A stretch of DNA of 64,000 nucleotides, taken from contig NZ_UFSM01000001.1 in NCBI RefSeq assembly GCF_900445235.1, forward strand, positions 2,433,501-2,497,500, written 5' to 3'. Position 1 is the first letter of the stretch. Each line of letters starts with the position of its first letter. The position numbers were made by a program, and so were the translations under genes. This DNA comes from Aminobacter aminovorans (GTDB lineage Bacteria; Pseudomonadota; Alphaproteobacteria; Rhizobiales; Rhizobiaceae). This document shows positions 9,224-17,668 of the stretch, piece after piece. The notes under the pieces are model-generated. The model saw only the letters and a program-made list of their open reading frames with translations. It had not been told where the DNA came from and ran no database searches.

Positions 9224-10353
9224 TGAACTCCAAGCCGTCCTGGCAGGTCGGGCTGGCGGTGCTGCTTTGCGCCGTGGCAATGGCGACGATGCCGATGCTC
9301 GCCACCGAGGCTACCGCACCGATGTCGAGAGGCACGACGTCACTTGTCATCGGGCTCATCGCGTTGAGCGGCGTTGCCTCCTTCGCCATGTTTTCCGGCA
9401 TCGCCAGTGCCGCCGTGCTGTTCGTCGGCGCGCATGGCGCTGCCTGGTTGCTGATCGCGGGCATTGCCGGCAATGAAGGCATGGCGCGCCTGCCATACTT
9501 CCTGCTGCTGGCCGCGGCCTGGCTGCTGGCCTGGCGTTGCGTTGACGTCCTGTCGGCGGTCCGCCCGGTGTCGAAACAGGCAAGCACGCTGCTCAGGCTG
9601 CTGATCCCGGCAATCTTCGGGGCGTGGATTTTGATCATATGGGAGGCGGTGACCCGCGGAGCGGGCATCCCCTTCATCCTGTTGCCGCCGCCGAGCGCAA
9701 TTGCCGCGCGCATCGGCACATCGCTGCCGACGCTTGCCGCCGATGTGCGCCAGACGATCTTCAAGGCGGTGCTGTTCGGCTACGTCGTCGGCTGCGCCTC
9801 GGGCTTCGTCGTCGCGATCCTGGCCGACCGCGTGCCGTTCCTGCGCCGCGGGCTCCTGCCCATCGGCAACATGGTGTCGGCGCTGCCGATCATCGGCGTG
9901 GCGCCGATCATGGTGATCTGGTTCGGCTTCGAATGGCAGTCGAAGGCCGCCGTGGTCATCATCATGACCTTTTTCCCGATGCTGGTGAACACCGTCGCCG
10001 GGCTCGCCGCATCGGGCCACATGGAGCGCGACCTGATGCGCACCTATGCGTCCAACTACTGGCAGACGCTGTTCAAGTTGCGCCTGCCTGCAGCCGCGCC
10101 CTTCATCTTCAATGCGTTGAAGATCAACTCCACGCTGGCGCTGATCGGCGCCATCGTCGCCGAATTCTTCGGCACGCCGATCGTCGGCATGGGCTTCCGC
10201 ATCTCGACCGAGATCGGGCGCATGAATGTCGACATGGTCTGGGCGGAGATCGCTGTTGCGGCTCTGGCCGGTTCCGTCTTCTATGGCGTGGTCGCCCTGA
10301 TCGAGAGGGCCACCACTTTCTGGCATCCGTCTGTCCGTGGTGGGCGGGCGTGA
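9220..10353 (+). CDS. ABC transporter permease 2
   Basis: A 377-residue permease overlapping its partner by ATGA at 9220. About 110 N-terminal residues form extra hydrophobic helices before the standard BPD_transp_1 domain. The coupling loop is MRTYASNYWQTLFKLRLPAA, closely parallel to that of permease 1. Two different permeases suggest a heterodimeric channel, as in pyrimidine or riboflavin-type importers of this family. Confidence 0.87.
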   Translation: MMNSKPSWQVGLAVLLCAVAMATMPMLATEATAPMSRGTTSLVIGLIALSGVASFAMFSGIASAAVLFVGAHGAAWLLIAGIAGNEGMARLPYFLLLAAAWLLAWRCVDVLSAVRPVSKQASTLLRLLIPAIFGAWILIIWEAVTRGAGIPFILLPPPSAIAARIGTSLPTLAADVRQTIFKAVLFGYVVGCASGFVVAILADRVPFLRRGLLPIGNMVSALPIIGVAPIMVIWFGFEWQSKAAVVIIMTFFPMLVNTVAGLAASGHMERDLMRTYASNYWQTLFKLRLPAAAPFIFNALKINSTLALIGAIVAEFFGTPIVGMGFRISTEIGRMNVDMVWAEIAVAALAGSVFYGVVALIERATTFWHPSVRGGRA

Positions 10354-10403
10354 CCTGAGCTCCTTGGGCGGGGCCGCGGTCCAACTTCAGAGGGAAAAAG
10401 AAG

Positions 10404-11378
10404 ATGAAAAGACTGATGGTATCGTTGATGGCGGGGGCGATGTCGCTGGCCGCAGCACAAGCGGCACTGGCCGCCGACAAGGTAACGCTGCAGCTCAAAT
10501 GGGTGACGCAGTCGCAGTTTGCCGGTTACTACGTCGCCAAGGAGAAGGGCTTCTATGGCGAGGAAAACCTCGACGTCGACATCAAGCCGGGTGGCCCTGA
10601 CATTGCGCCCGAGCAGGTGATCGCCGGCGGTGGCGCCGACGTCATCGTCGACTGGATGGGCGGCGCACTTGCGGCCCGCGAGAAGGGCGTCGGCCTGGTC
10701 AACATCGCCCAGCCCTACAAGAAGGCCGGCATGGAGCTGGTCTGTCCGAAGGACGGCCCGGTCAAGACCGAAGCCGACTTCAAGGGCAAGACGCTGGGCG
10801 TCTGGTTCTTCGGCAACGAATATCCGTTCTTCGCCTGGATGAACAAGCTCGGCCTCAAGACCGATGGCGGCGCCGATGGCGTGACGGTGCTGAAGCAGAG
10901 CTTCGACGTGCAGCCGCTGATCCAGAAACAGGCCGACTGCATCTCGGTCATGACCTACAACGAGTACTGGCAGTTGATCGACGCCGGCTTCAAGCCGGAA
11001 GAGCTGACCGTCTTCAACTACACCGCCATGGGCAACGACCTGCTTGAGGATGGCCTCTATGCGATGGAAGACAAGCTCAAGGATCCGGCTTTCGAGGACA
11101 AGATGGTCCGCTTCGTGCGCGCCTCTATGAAGGGCTGGAAATATGCTGTCGACAATCCTGACGAAGCTGCCGGCATCGTCGTTGACAATGGCGGCCAGGA
11201 CGAAAACCACCAGAAGCGCATGATGGGCGAAGTGGCCAAGCTGATCGACAATGCCGACGGCAAGCTGATCGAAGCGGCCTACAAGCGCACCGCCGACGCG
11301 CTGCTGGCACAGAAAATCATCACCAAAGAGCCCTCGGGCGCCTGGACCTCTGTCATCACGGACAAGGCGATCAAGTAA
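10404..11378 (+). CDS. Periplasmic substrate-binding protein (NMT1/THI5-like)
   Basis: A 324-residue binding protein with a Sec signal peptide (cleavage after AALA, about residue 23). The mature start DKVTLQLKWVTQSQFAGYYV is typical of NMT1/THI5-like receptors for pyrimidine or thiamine-precursor importers. It closes the transporter operon and is followed by a strong terminator. With the catabolic genes, uptake of a pyrimidine-like compound is the best guess; ligand identity is not shown. Confidence 0.88.
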   Translation: MKRLMVSLMAGAMSLAAAQAALAADKVTLQLKWVTQSQFAGYYVAKEKGFYGEENLDVDIKPGGPDIAPEQVIAGGGADVIVDWMGGALAAREKGVGLVNIAQPYKKAGMELVCPKDGPVKTEADFKGKTLGVWFFGNEYPFFAWMNKLGLKTDGGADGVTVLKQSFDVQPLIQKQADCISVMTYNEYWQLIDAGFKPEELTVFNYTAMGNDLLEDGLYAMEDKLKDPAFEDKMVRFVRASMKGWKYAVDNPDEAAGIVVDNGGQDENHQKRMMGEVAKLIDNADGKLIEAAYKRTADALLAQKIITKEPSGAWTSVITDKAIK

Positions 11379-11401
11379 GTTCCTGGGGGATCGGCAATCG
11401 G

Positions 11402-11429
11402 AAAGGGGCGGGCGACCGCCCCTTTTTTT
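11402..11429 (+). terminator. Rho-independent terminator after the importer operon
   Basis: GGGGCGG and CCGCCCC arms flank a GCGA loop and are followed by seven T residues, with matching A residues upstream. It starts about 25 bp after the binding-protein stop. Confidence 0.85.
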
Positions 11430-11498
11430 GTTTGAGGCTGGCGCTCGAGGTGCGAGCGCAGCGAGCCTCGAAGGACGAAGGCAGGCCGAATATGGTTG

Positions 11499-11759
11499 TC
11501 AGCTAGTGCCGTGCTTGAGCCGGTCTGCCAAGGCCCATGCAATCGACCGCAATCTATCGAGGCTGTCGTTCTCATTGCGGAGGAGGATGCCGTTGCGCTG
11601 AAGCAAAAGATCGGTCAGCAATCCCATGCCGCCAAAGAAGCCGAGAAACGGCCACAGGCCATGGGCGTCCGAACGGGCGACAGCATCGGCTGCTTGTCCA
11701 ATCCGACTCGACCAGAACTTCCCGCCATTCGCCACGGGCAGGCTTTCCAACTTGCGCAT
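11499..11759 (-). CDS. Small conserved-looking protein (DUF6966-like)
   Basis: An 86-residue protein starting at ATG 11759, just after the ArnT-like gene. The segment FGFFGGMGLLTDLLL-type (GFFGGMGLLTDLLLQRN) resembles short DUF6966-type proteins with a conserved FGGMGSLND-like core. The reading frame stays open upstream of the ATG for 15 codons (PPGVDPEVQALLDA) without a start codon, so the N-terminus may be truncated. Function unknown; the family name is a recollection. Confidence 0.5.
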   Translation of the reverse strand: MRKLESLPVANGGKFWSSRIGQAADAVARSDAHGLWPFLGFFGGMGLLTDLLLQRNGILLRNENDSLDRLRSIAWALADRLKHGTS

Positions 11760-11801
11760 CGCGTCGAGAAGGGCCTGAACTTCGGGATCTACGCCAGGGG
11801 G

Positions 11802-13490
11802 CTACTTCGCCAGCGTGTAGAAGGTCAGCGTGCGCGGCTCGCCCTTGGAATAGTTCATGCCTTCGATGAGGCCGCGCTGCCGGAGCGCGTCGACGCCGCC
11901 GGGAATGGCGGCGAGGAAGGCCTTGCTCTCGGCTTCTGCGACGACGGCGATAGCGCAGGCGGGATCGGCGATGAGTGCCGCCGCAGCCCCCTTGCCATCG
12001 GTCAGCTGGGTATTGGTGCCGGCGAGGAAGACGAGGCTCGGCTCGCCATAGCCGGCTGATGCCAGCACGGAAGTCGGGCAGGGTTTCAGCTTGTCGAAGC
12101 GCTCGGCAATCTCAGGGCTGAGCCAGAGGGGCTTGAGCGGCGGCAGGATCTTCAGCGTGAGCACGCCGAAGACCGCAGCAGCGGCCGCCGCGGCGAAGGC
12201 AATGCGCTTGACCGGATCCATGCCGTCCGGCGCGCCCATGCCGTAGCGGGCGGCGATCAGGACCAGCACTGCGGCCAGCAGCCCCCACCAGGAGACATAG
12301 CCTAGGAAGAAGGGCGTGATCCCGAAGGCGATTGCCGCTAGGCCGATGCTGATGCCGAACATGCCGAAGGCGCAAGCGCGGCGCAGCCAGAGCTGCCAGC
12401 GCGACAGTTCGATGCCGGCCGCCGACTTGGAGGTCAACAGCCAGGCCATCAGCAGGATCATCGCCGGGTAGGCCGGCAGGGCGTAGTGCGGCAGCTTGGT
12501 CGGGATCAGCTCGATCGCCACCCAGTAGAGCAAGTACCAGGCGAGGCAGAACAGCAGGCGCGGGTCCTGCCGGAAGTTGTTGAGCGCCTTGAGGCCGCCT
12601 TCGAGTGCCACCAGCGCGAAGGGCCACATGAACAGCGAATAGGTCAGGAAGTAGTAGCCGGGCGGGAAACCATGCGATTCCTGGCCGGAGCCGACCTTGC
12701 TCAGCAGGTCCTTGCCGACCGATTCCTGCCAGAATTCGGCGCCGGTCTTGAGCGTAATGAGAACCAGCCAGGGGGCCGCGACCACAAGGGTCAGCAGCAG
12801 GCCGGTGAATGGCCTCAGCTTGCGCAACCAGGCGCGGTCCTTGTCGAAGATGACGAGGGCGGTGATTGTGAGCAGGCTGAGGAAGGGGATCACAGGTCCC
12901 TTGATCAGCAGCGCCAGGCCCTGGGCGGCCCAGAAAAGCCAGTTGGCGTTACCTTGCGGCCTGCCGGCCTTGTGGCCGAGATAGATGGTTGCAAGCGCGC
13001 CCTGGGCGAGCAGTGCGCTGGCCAGAAGCGTGGCGTCGGTCTTGGCGATGCGCGCTTCGACGCCCAGCATCAGGATGCCCATCAGGCCAAGGCCTGATAT
13101 GACGCCCGCGGTCCGGCCGAACATGCGGTCACCGATAAAGGCAAGCGCCAGCACCGAGAAGGTGCCGGCGAGCACCGAGATCAGCCGGTAGACCCAGATC
13201 GGGGCGTCGCTGCCCTGGCCGCTCAGCAGCACGGCCGTCGACTGCAGCCAGTAGATGCCGGCGGGCTTCTTGTAGCGCGGTACGTCCTGGAAACGGATGT
13301 CGACATAGTCGCCGCTTTCGACCATCTGCTTGGTCGCCTGGACGAAGCGCGACTCGTCGCGGTCGGTCGGCGGCAGGGTCGAGGTGCCCGGCGCGAAGGC
13401 AAACAGGGCAAGCAGTGCCAGGAGAAGATAAGTCAGTGGCGACAACGCCTTGCGGGACGTTGCGGAGGTTTTGATTCCGGTCGTCGACAT
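11802..13490 (-). CDS. ArnT-like glycosyltransferase (GT-C, PMT family)
   Basis: A 562-residue polytopic enzyme with about 11-12 hydrophobic segments. The first periplasmic loop carries PPTDRDESRFVQATKQM, the acidic DE motif of PMT/ArnT enzymes, which transfer a sugar from undecaprenyl phosphate to lipid A or core. It is last in a three-gene operon after a polyprenyl-phosphate sugar synthase and a lipid A N-terminal-domain protein. In rhizobia such enzymes often move galacturonic acid; aminoarabinose is the alternative. ATG 13490 is preferred because the longer reading would extend past the stop of the upstream gene. Confidence 0.85.
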   Translation of the reverse strand: MSTTGIKTSATSRKALSPLTYLLLALLALFAFAPGTSTLPPTDRDESRFVQATKQMVESGDYVDIRFQDVPRYKKPAGIYWLQSTAVLLSGQGSDAPIWVYRLISVLAGTFSVLALAFIGDRMFGRTAGVISGLGLMGILMLGVEARIAKTDATLLASALLAQGALATIYLGHKAGRPQGNANWLFWAAQGLALLIKGPVIPFLSLLTITALVIFDKDRAWLRKLRPFTGLLLTLVVAAPWLVLITLKTGAEFWQESVGKDLLSKVGSGQESHGFPPGYYFLTYSLFMWPFALVALEGGLKALNNFRQDPRLLFCLAWYLLYWVAIELIPTKLPHYALPAYPAMILLMAWLLTSKSAAGIELSRWQLWLRRACAFGMFGISIGLAAIAFGITPFFLGYVSWWGLLAAVLVLIAARYGMGAPDGMDPVKRIAFAAAAAAAVFGVLTLKILPPLKPLWLSPEIAERFDKLKPCPTSVLASAGYGEPSLVFLAGTNTQLTDGKGAAAALIADPACAIAVVAEAESKAFLAAIPGGVDALRQRGLIEGMNYSKGEPRTLTFYTLAK

Positions 13491-13497
13491 GCCGCGG

Positions 13498-13827
13498 TCA
13501 GTCCGTCTTGGACATGGCCAGGCGCCGCTCATTGGCGATCAGCCAGAGATTGCGGATGTAGATGAACAGGCCAAGCCCTTGGCCGGCGATGAAGACCGGA
13601 TCCTGGCGCTTGATGGCGTAGATCAGAAGCAGCGCGCCGCCGCCAAGCGAGAAGAACCAGAAGGCGATCGGCACGACCGAGCGCTTGGCGCGTTCGGAGG
13701 CGAGCCACTGCACCACGAAGCGCATGGTGAAGAAGCCCTGGGCAACGAAGCCGAGCAGGATCCAGCCGTCGAACTGGGCGATGAAGACGTCGTGCAGCCA
13801 GGTGCCGAGTTCCGAGATCAGGTTCAT
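13498..13827 (-). CDS. Lipid A biosynthesis N-terminal domain (LABN) membrane protein
   Basis: A 109-residue protein with three hydrophobic segments. It carries the LABN signature: GFVAQGFFTMRFVVQWLASE, then FWFFSLGGG and YIRNLWLI. This domain occurs alone or before lipid-A-disaccharide synthase. Its start overlaps the GT2 stop by ATGA at 13824-13827, and it ends eight bases before the ArnT-like start, so the three genes are tightly coupled. A flippase or accessory role in making a polyprenyl-linked sugar donor is inferred. Confidence 0.87.
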   Translation of the reverse strand: MNLISELGTWLHDVFIAQFDGWILLGFVAQGFFTMRFVVQWLASERAKRSVVPIAFWFFSLGGGALLLIYAIKRQDPVFIAGQGLGLFIYIRNLWLIANERRLAMSKTD

Positions 13828-14540
13828 TGGCCAAGCTCCGTGACTGATGGCACGACCTTGCGGCGGCGGCGCAGCCACCAAACGCCGAAGAGATCGAGAA
13901 TGCCGCGCAGGCCGCGATCGAGGATTCCGTAATTGGACTTGCCGTGGATGCGCGAGCGGTCGACGACATCGACATGGATCACGCCGCGGCCTTCACGCAA
14001 GGCAAGCGCCGGCAGGTAGCGATGCCAGCCGTCGAAGAACGGCAGCTGGCGGAAGAGATCGGTATGCAGCGCCTTGAGGCCACAGCCCGAGTCGCGGGTG
14101 CCGTCGTGCAGAATCATCTCACGCAGGCCGTTGGCGAAGCGTGAGGACAGCTGCTTGAGCTTGGTGTCGGTGCGTTTGAGGCGCTGGCCGGCCGCAATGC
14201 CAACGGAAGGGCCTGCAGCAACAAGTGCTTCGGCGAGCTTGGGCAGATAGGCCGGATCGTTCTGGCCATCGCCGTCCATGGTGACGACGATATCGCCTTT
14301 GGCGGCGAAAACGCCTGAACGAACGGCAGCACTCTGGCCGGCGGAACGGTCATGCCTGATGTGGCGCAGGCGGCCGGCGCTGCGAGCGAGCTCGGCAAGA
14401 ACGTCTGATGTGCGGTCTGTCGATCCATCGTCGACGACGATGATCTCGTAGTCGCGGCCGGCCATCGCGGCGTGAACCTCGCCTAACAGGATGGGCAGGT
14501 TCTCAGCCTCGTTCTTGCACGGAATGACGATTGAAATCAT
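13824..14540 (-). CDS. Family 2 glycosyltransferase, polyprenyl-phosphate sugar synthase-like
   Basis: A 238-residue GT-A enzyme. The N-terminus ISIVIPCKNEAENLP and EIIVVDDGSTDRTSDV form the nucleotide-sugar fold, with a DXD-like motif in TMDGDGQNDP (about 88-97). It lacks the C-terminal membrane pair of ArnC-type enzymes and resembles dolichol-phosphate-mannose synthase. It would charge a polyprenyl phosphate with the sugar used by the ArnT-like enzyme two genes on. The arrangement recalls the rhizobial RgtE system for galacturonic acid; that parallel is inference. Confidence 0.87.
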   Translation of the reverse strand: MISIVIPCKNEAENLPILLGEVHAAMAGRDYEIIVVDDGSTDRTSDVLAELARSAGRLRHIRHDRSAGQSAAVRSGVFAAKGDIVVTMDGDGQNDPAYLPKLAEALVAAGPSVGIAAGQRLKRTDTKLKQLSSRFANGLREMILHDGTRDSGCGLKALHTDLFRQLPFFDGWHRYLPALALREGRGVIHVDVVDRSRIHGKSNYGILDRGLRGILDLFGVWWLRRRRKVVPSVTELGQ

Positions 14541-14708
14541 CAGTTTGCCTGGGGAAGGTTACAACAGGATGGCGAAATTCGCGGCTTCAATAGCACCAAA
14601 GCCACGTCTTTGCCACGACGGTCGCGCCTTTCCCTGGGGCAAGTCGCACTTGTCCCCTGGGGGGCAAGTTCCCAGTTGCTTGCCGGGGCAGTCTCACTTT
14701 TCCGAGAT

Positions 14709-14742
14709 GCTCACCGGGGCACGGTCTTTCCGTGTCCGGTGC
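14709..14742. repeat. Inverted repeat after the ThDP enzyme gene
   Basis: CACCGG...CCGGTG arms with inner GCACGG/CCGTG pairing make a long hairpin, but no T run follows on either strand. The adjacent 14636-14700 also has several copies of GGGGCAAGT-like blocks. It may end transcription of the ThDP gene; otherwise the 207-bp gap shows nothing I can name. Confidence 0.4.
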
Positions 14743-14747
14743 AAGAC

Positions 14748-16400
14748 TCAGCGCTTGTCCCTGATGTCGCTCAGCGTGCGTGTCGGTGTGATCGCCTCGG
14801 GATCGAGCTTGATCTCGATGATCGATGGCTTGCCGCTGGCGCGTGCGCGCTCAAAAGCGGGTGCGAACTCGTCGGTCTCGCGCACCGTTTCACCATGGCC
14901 GCCATAGGCACGGGCAAGGGCGGCGAAGTCAGGGTTCTTGAGGTCGGTTGCCTCGACGCGGCCGGGATATTCGCGCTCCTGATGCATGCGGATGGTGCCG
15001 TAGATGCCGTTGTTGACGACGATCACGATGATCGGCAAGCCGTACTGCACGGCGGTGGCGAATTCCTGGCCGTTCATCATGAAGCAGCCGTCGCCGGCGA
15101 AGGCGATGACCTCTCGCTCCGGGAACAGGCCCTTGGCGGCAACCGCGGCCGGCGTGCCATAGCCCATCGAGCCGGAGGTCGGCGCTGCCTGCGTGCCGTA
15201 GCGGCGGAAACGGTGGAAGCGGTGCACCCAGGTGGCGTAGTTGCCGGCGCCATTGGTGAGGATCGCATCCTCGGGCAGGGTCTTTTCCAGCCAGTTCATG
15301 ATCGGACCCATCTGGACTGGCCCCGGGCCGGTAAGCGGTGGGGTCGACCAGGCGAGGTAGTCGGCATGCGCCTTCTTCGTCTCTTCGGCCCAGCCTGGTG
15401 CAGCCGGGCCCTTGCGCCTGGCGAAAGCTCGCACGAAAGCGGCCGGTGACGCGTTGATGGCGATCGTAGGCCGGTAGACGCGGCCGAGCTCGTCCGGGTC
15501 GGCGTGGACGTGGACGAGCTGCTGGTCCGGATAGGGGCTTTTGAGCAGCGTATAGTCGGATGACGGCATTTCGCCGAAGCGGCCGCCGATCAGCAGTACA
15601 AGGTCGGCTTCCTTGATGCGTGCCGCAAGTTTTGGATTGATGCCGATGCCGACATCGCCGGCATAGTTGGCGTGCAGGTGGTCGAACAGCATCTGGCGCC
15701 GGAACGAGACGCCGACCGGCAGCGACCATTTCTCTGATATCGCCTGAATGTCGTCGAAGGCCAGGCGCTGGTCCCAGCGCGTGCCGCCGAGAATGACGAA
15801 AGGCCGCTTGGCTGCGTTGAGCAGAGCCTCGACCCGGTCCAGCTCGGCCTCGCCAGGATGGGTTTCGACTTGTATTGCGGGCAAGGCGACAGGTGCCTCG
15901 ACTTCGCTGGTCAGCATGTCCTCTGGCAACGAGATGACCACCGGGCCAGGACGGCCCGACGTCGCCACCGAAAAGGCACGGGTGAGCAGCTCGGGAATGC
16001 GCGCGGCGTCGTCGATCTCGACAACCCATTTGGCGATGTCGCCGAAGAAGCGGCGGTAGTTGACCTCCTGGAAGGCCTCGCGTTCCTTGGCGTGGCTCGC
16101 CACCTGGCCGATGAAAAGGATCATCGGGATCGAATCCTGCATGGCGATGTGGACGCCGGCTGACGCGTTGGTGGCGCCGGGACCGCGGGTGACGAAGCAG
16201 ATGCCCGGCTTGCCGGTGAGGCGGCCATGGCAGTCGGCCATCATCGCGGCACCGCCTTCCTGGCGGCAGACGACGCTCTGGATCCTGGAATCATGCAGCG
16301 CATCGAGCACGGCCAGATAGGATTCGCCCGGCACGCAATAGATGCGGTCGACGCCATTGGCCTCGAGCGCCTCGACGATCAGTTTTCCGCCGGTCTTCAT
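14748..16400 (-). CDS. Thiamine diphosphate-dependent enzyme, acetolactate synthase-like
   Basis: A 550-residue ThDP enzyme with the three usual domains. The N-terminal domain has YCVPGESY and the proton-relay Glu in CRQEGGAAMM (about 48). The C-terminal domain binds cofactor through GDGCFMMNGQE and the Asn pair in VIVVNNGIYG. It overlaps the upstream CoA transferase gene by ATGA, so the two probably act together. The pairing recalls oxalyl-CoA decarboxylase with formyl-CoA transferase, but I see no clear ADP-site signature of that enzyme; the substrate is open. Confidence 0.8.
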   Translation of the reverse strand: MKTGGKLIVEALEANGVDRIYCVPGESYLAVLDALHDSRIQSVVCRQEGGAAMMADCHGRLTGKPGICFVTRGPGATNASAGVHIAMQDSIPMILFIGQVASHAKEREAFQEVNYRRFFGDIAKWVVEIDDAARIPELLTRAFSVATSGRPGPVVISLPEDMLTSEVEAPVALPAIQVETHPGEAELDRVEALLNAAKRPFVILGGTRWDQRLAFDDIQAISEKWSLPVGVSFRRQMLFDHLHANYAGDVGIGINPKLAARIKEADLVLLIGGRFGEMPSSDYTLLKSPYPDQQLVHVHADPDELGRVYRPTIAINASPAAFVRAFARRKGPAAPGWAEETKKAHADYLAWSTPPLTGPGPVQMGPIMNWLEKTLPEDAILTNGAGNYATWVHRFHRFRRYGTQAAPTSGSMGYGTPAAVAAKGLFPEREVIAFAGDGCFMMNGQEFATAVQYGLPIIVIVVNNGIYGTIRMHQEREYPGRVEATDLKNPDFAALARAYGGHGETVRETDEFAPAFERARASGKPSIIEIKLDPEAITPTRTLSDIRDKR

Positions 16401-17572
16401 TTCGCAGTCTTCTCCAGTTCGGCAAGGATCTCAGCGGTGTGTTGCCCGAGGCGCGGCGACGGGCGGTCATAGGCAAGTGGCGTTTCCGACATGACCATCG
16501 GCGCGCGCACCGACGGCAGCCTGTTGCCGAGGCCGTCGTCGAGGTCCATGCGCATGCCGCGGGCGATCGCCTGCGGGTCGGCGAAAGCCTGGCCGATGGT
16601 GTTGATCGGGCTTGCCGGCACGCCCGACGCTTCGAGCTTTGCCAGCAATTCCTCGCGGCCGAAGCTGGCCAGGGCGGCGACGATCTTTTCGCGCAGCGCG
16701 ACGCGGTTGCCGACGCGGGCCGAGTTGGTGGCGAAGAGCGGGTCGGTGGCGATGGCTTCGAGCCCGACGATGGCGCAGAATTTCTGGAACTGGCCGTCAT
16801 TCCCGACAGCAAGGATGAAGTGCCCGTCGCGCACCGGCAACACCTCGTAAGGCGAAATGTTGGGGTGGGCATTGCCCATCTGGACCGGCGAAGTGCCCGA
16901 AACGAGGTAGTTCAGGTTCTGGTTGGCGAGCACCGACATCTGAGCGTCGAACAGCGCCATGTCGACATGCTGGCCCTGGCCGGTGGCCTCGGCGTGACGC
17001 AGTGCCGCCTGGATGGCGATGACGGAGTAGAGCCCGGTGAAGATGTCGGTGACGGCGACGCCGACCTTCTGCGGCTCGCCGCCGGCGGGGCCGGTAATCG
17101 ACATCAGGCCGGACATGCCCTGGACGATGAAGTCGTAGCCGGCGCGGGCGGCGTAGGGTCCGTCCTGGCCGAAACCGGTGATCGAGCAATAGACCAGCTT
17201 CGGATTGATCTTCTTCAGGCTGTCATAGTCGAGGTCGTATTTCTTCAGGCCGCCGAGCTTGAAGTTCTCGATCAGCACGTCGGCATCTGCGACCAGCTTG
17301 CGCACGATCTCGGCCCCTTCCGGTGTCGAGAAGTCGAGTGCGATCGAGCGCTTGCCGCGGTTGCACGAATGATAATAGGCCGCCGACAGGTTTTCGCCGT
17401 CATGCGAGGTGACGAAAGGCGGGCCCCATTTGCGGGTGTCGTCGCCGCCGTCGGGATTTTCAACCTTGATGACATCAGCGCCGAGGTCCGCCAGCAATTG
17501 CCCCGCCCAAGGGCCGGCAAGGATGCGGGCAAGTTCGATGACGCGGATTCCGTGAAGAGGCGGATTGCTCAT
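16397..17572 (-). CDS. CaiB/BaiF family CoA transferase
   Basis: A 391-residue family III CoA transferase. The N-terminal GIRVIELARILAGPWAGQ and LGADVIKVENPDGGDDTR are family hallmarks, and the catalytic Asp is in MALFDAQMSVLANQ (about 180). Close relatives include succinate-hydroxymethylglutarate CoA transferases and formyl-CoA transferase. It is first in a two-gene operon with the ThDP enzyme. It likely moves CoA between dicarboxylic or 2-oxo acids; substrate unknown. Confidence 0.85.
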   Translation of the reverse strand: MSNPPLHGIRVIELARILAGPWAGQLLADLGADVIKVENPDGGDDTRKWGPPFVTSHDGENLSAAYYHSCNRGKRSIALDFSTPEGAEIVRKLVADADVLIENFKLGGLKKYDLDYDSLKKINPKLVYCSITGFGQDGPYAARAGYDFIVQGMSGLMSITGPAGGEPQKVGVAVTDIFTGLYSVIAIQAALRHAEATGQGQHVDMALFDAQMSVLANQNLNYLVSGTSPVQMGNAHPNISPYEVLPVRDGHFILAVGNDGQFQKFCAIVGLEAIATDPLFATNSARVGNRVALREKIVAALASFGREELLAKLEASGVPASPINTIGQAFADPQAIARGMRMDLDDGLGNRLPSVRAPMVMSETPLAYDRPSPRLGQHTAEILAELEKTAK

Positions 17573-17668
17573 GAGGCACCAGATGTCATTTCAACAGATT
17601 GTACACAATTGGCTCTAACAGGAGTCCCGATTGGCCGCCACAGCGTTGCACTGGGCCAGCCCTGCCGT

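Noticed and set aside
14541..14747. A riboswitch upstream of the GT2 gene
   Set aside because: There are hairpins and repeated GGGGCAAGT blocks, but no conserved core of any riboswitch class I know.
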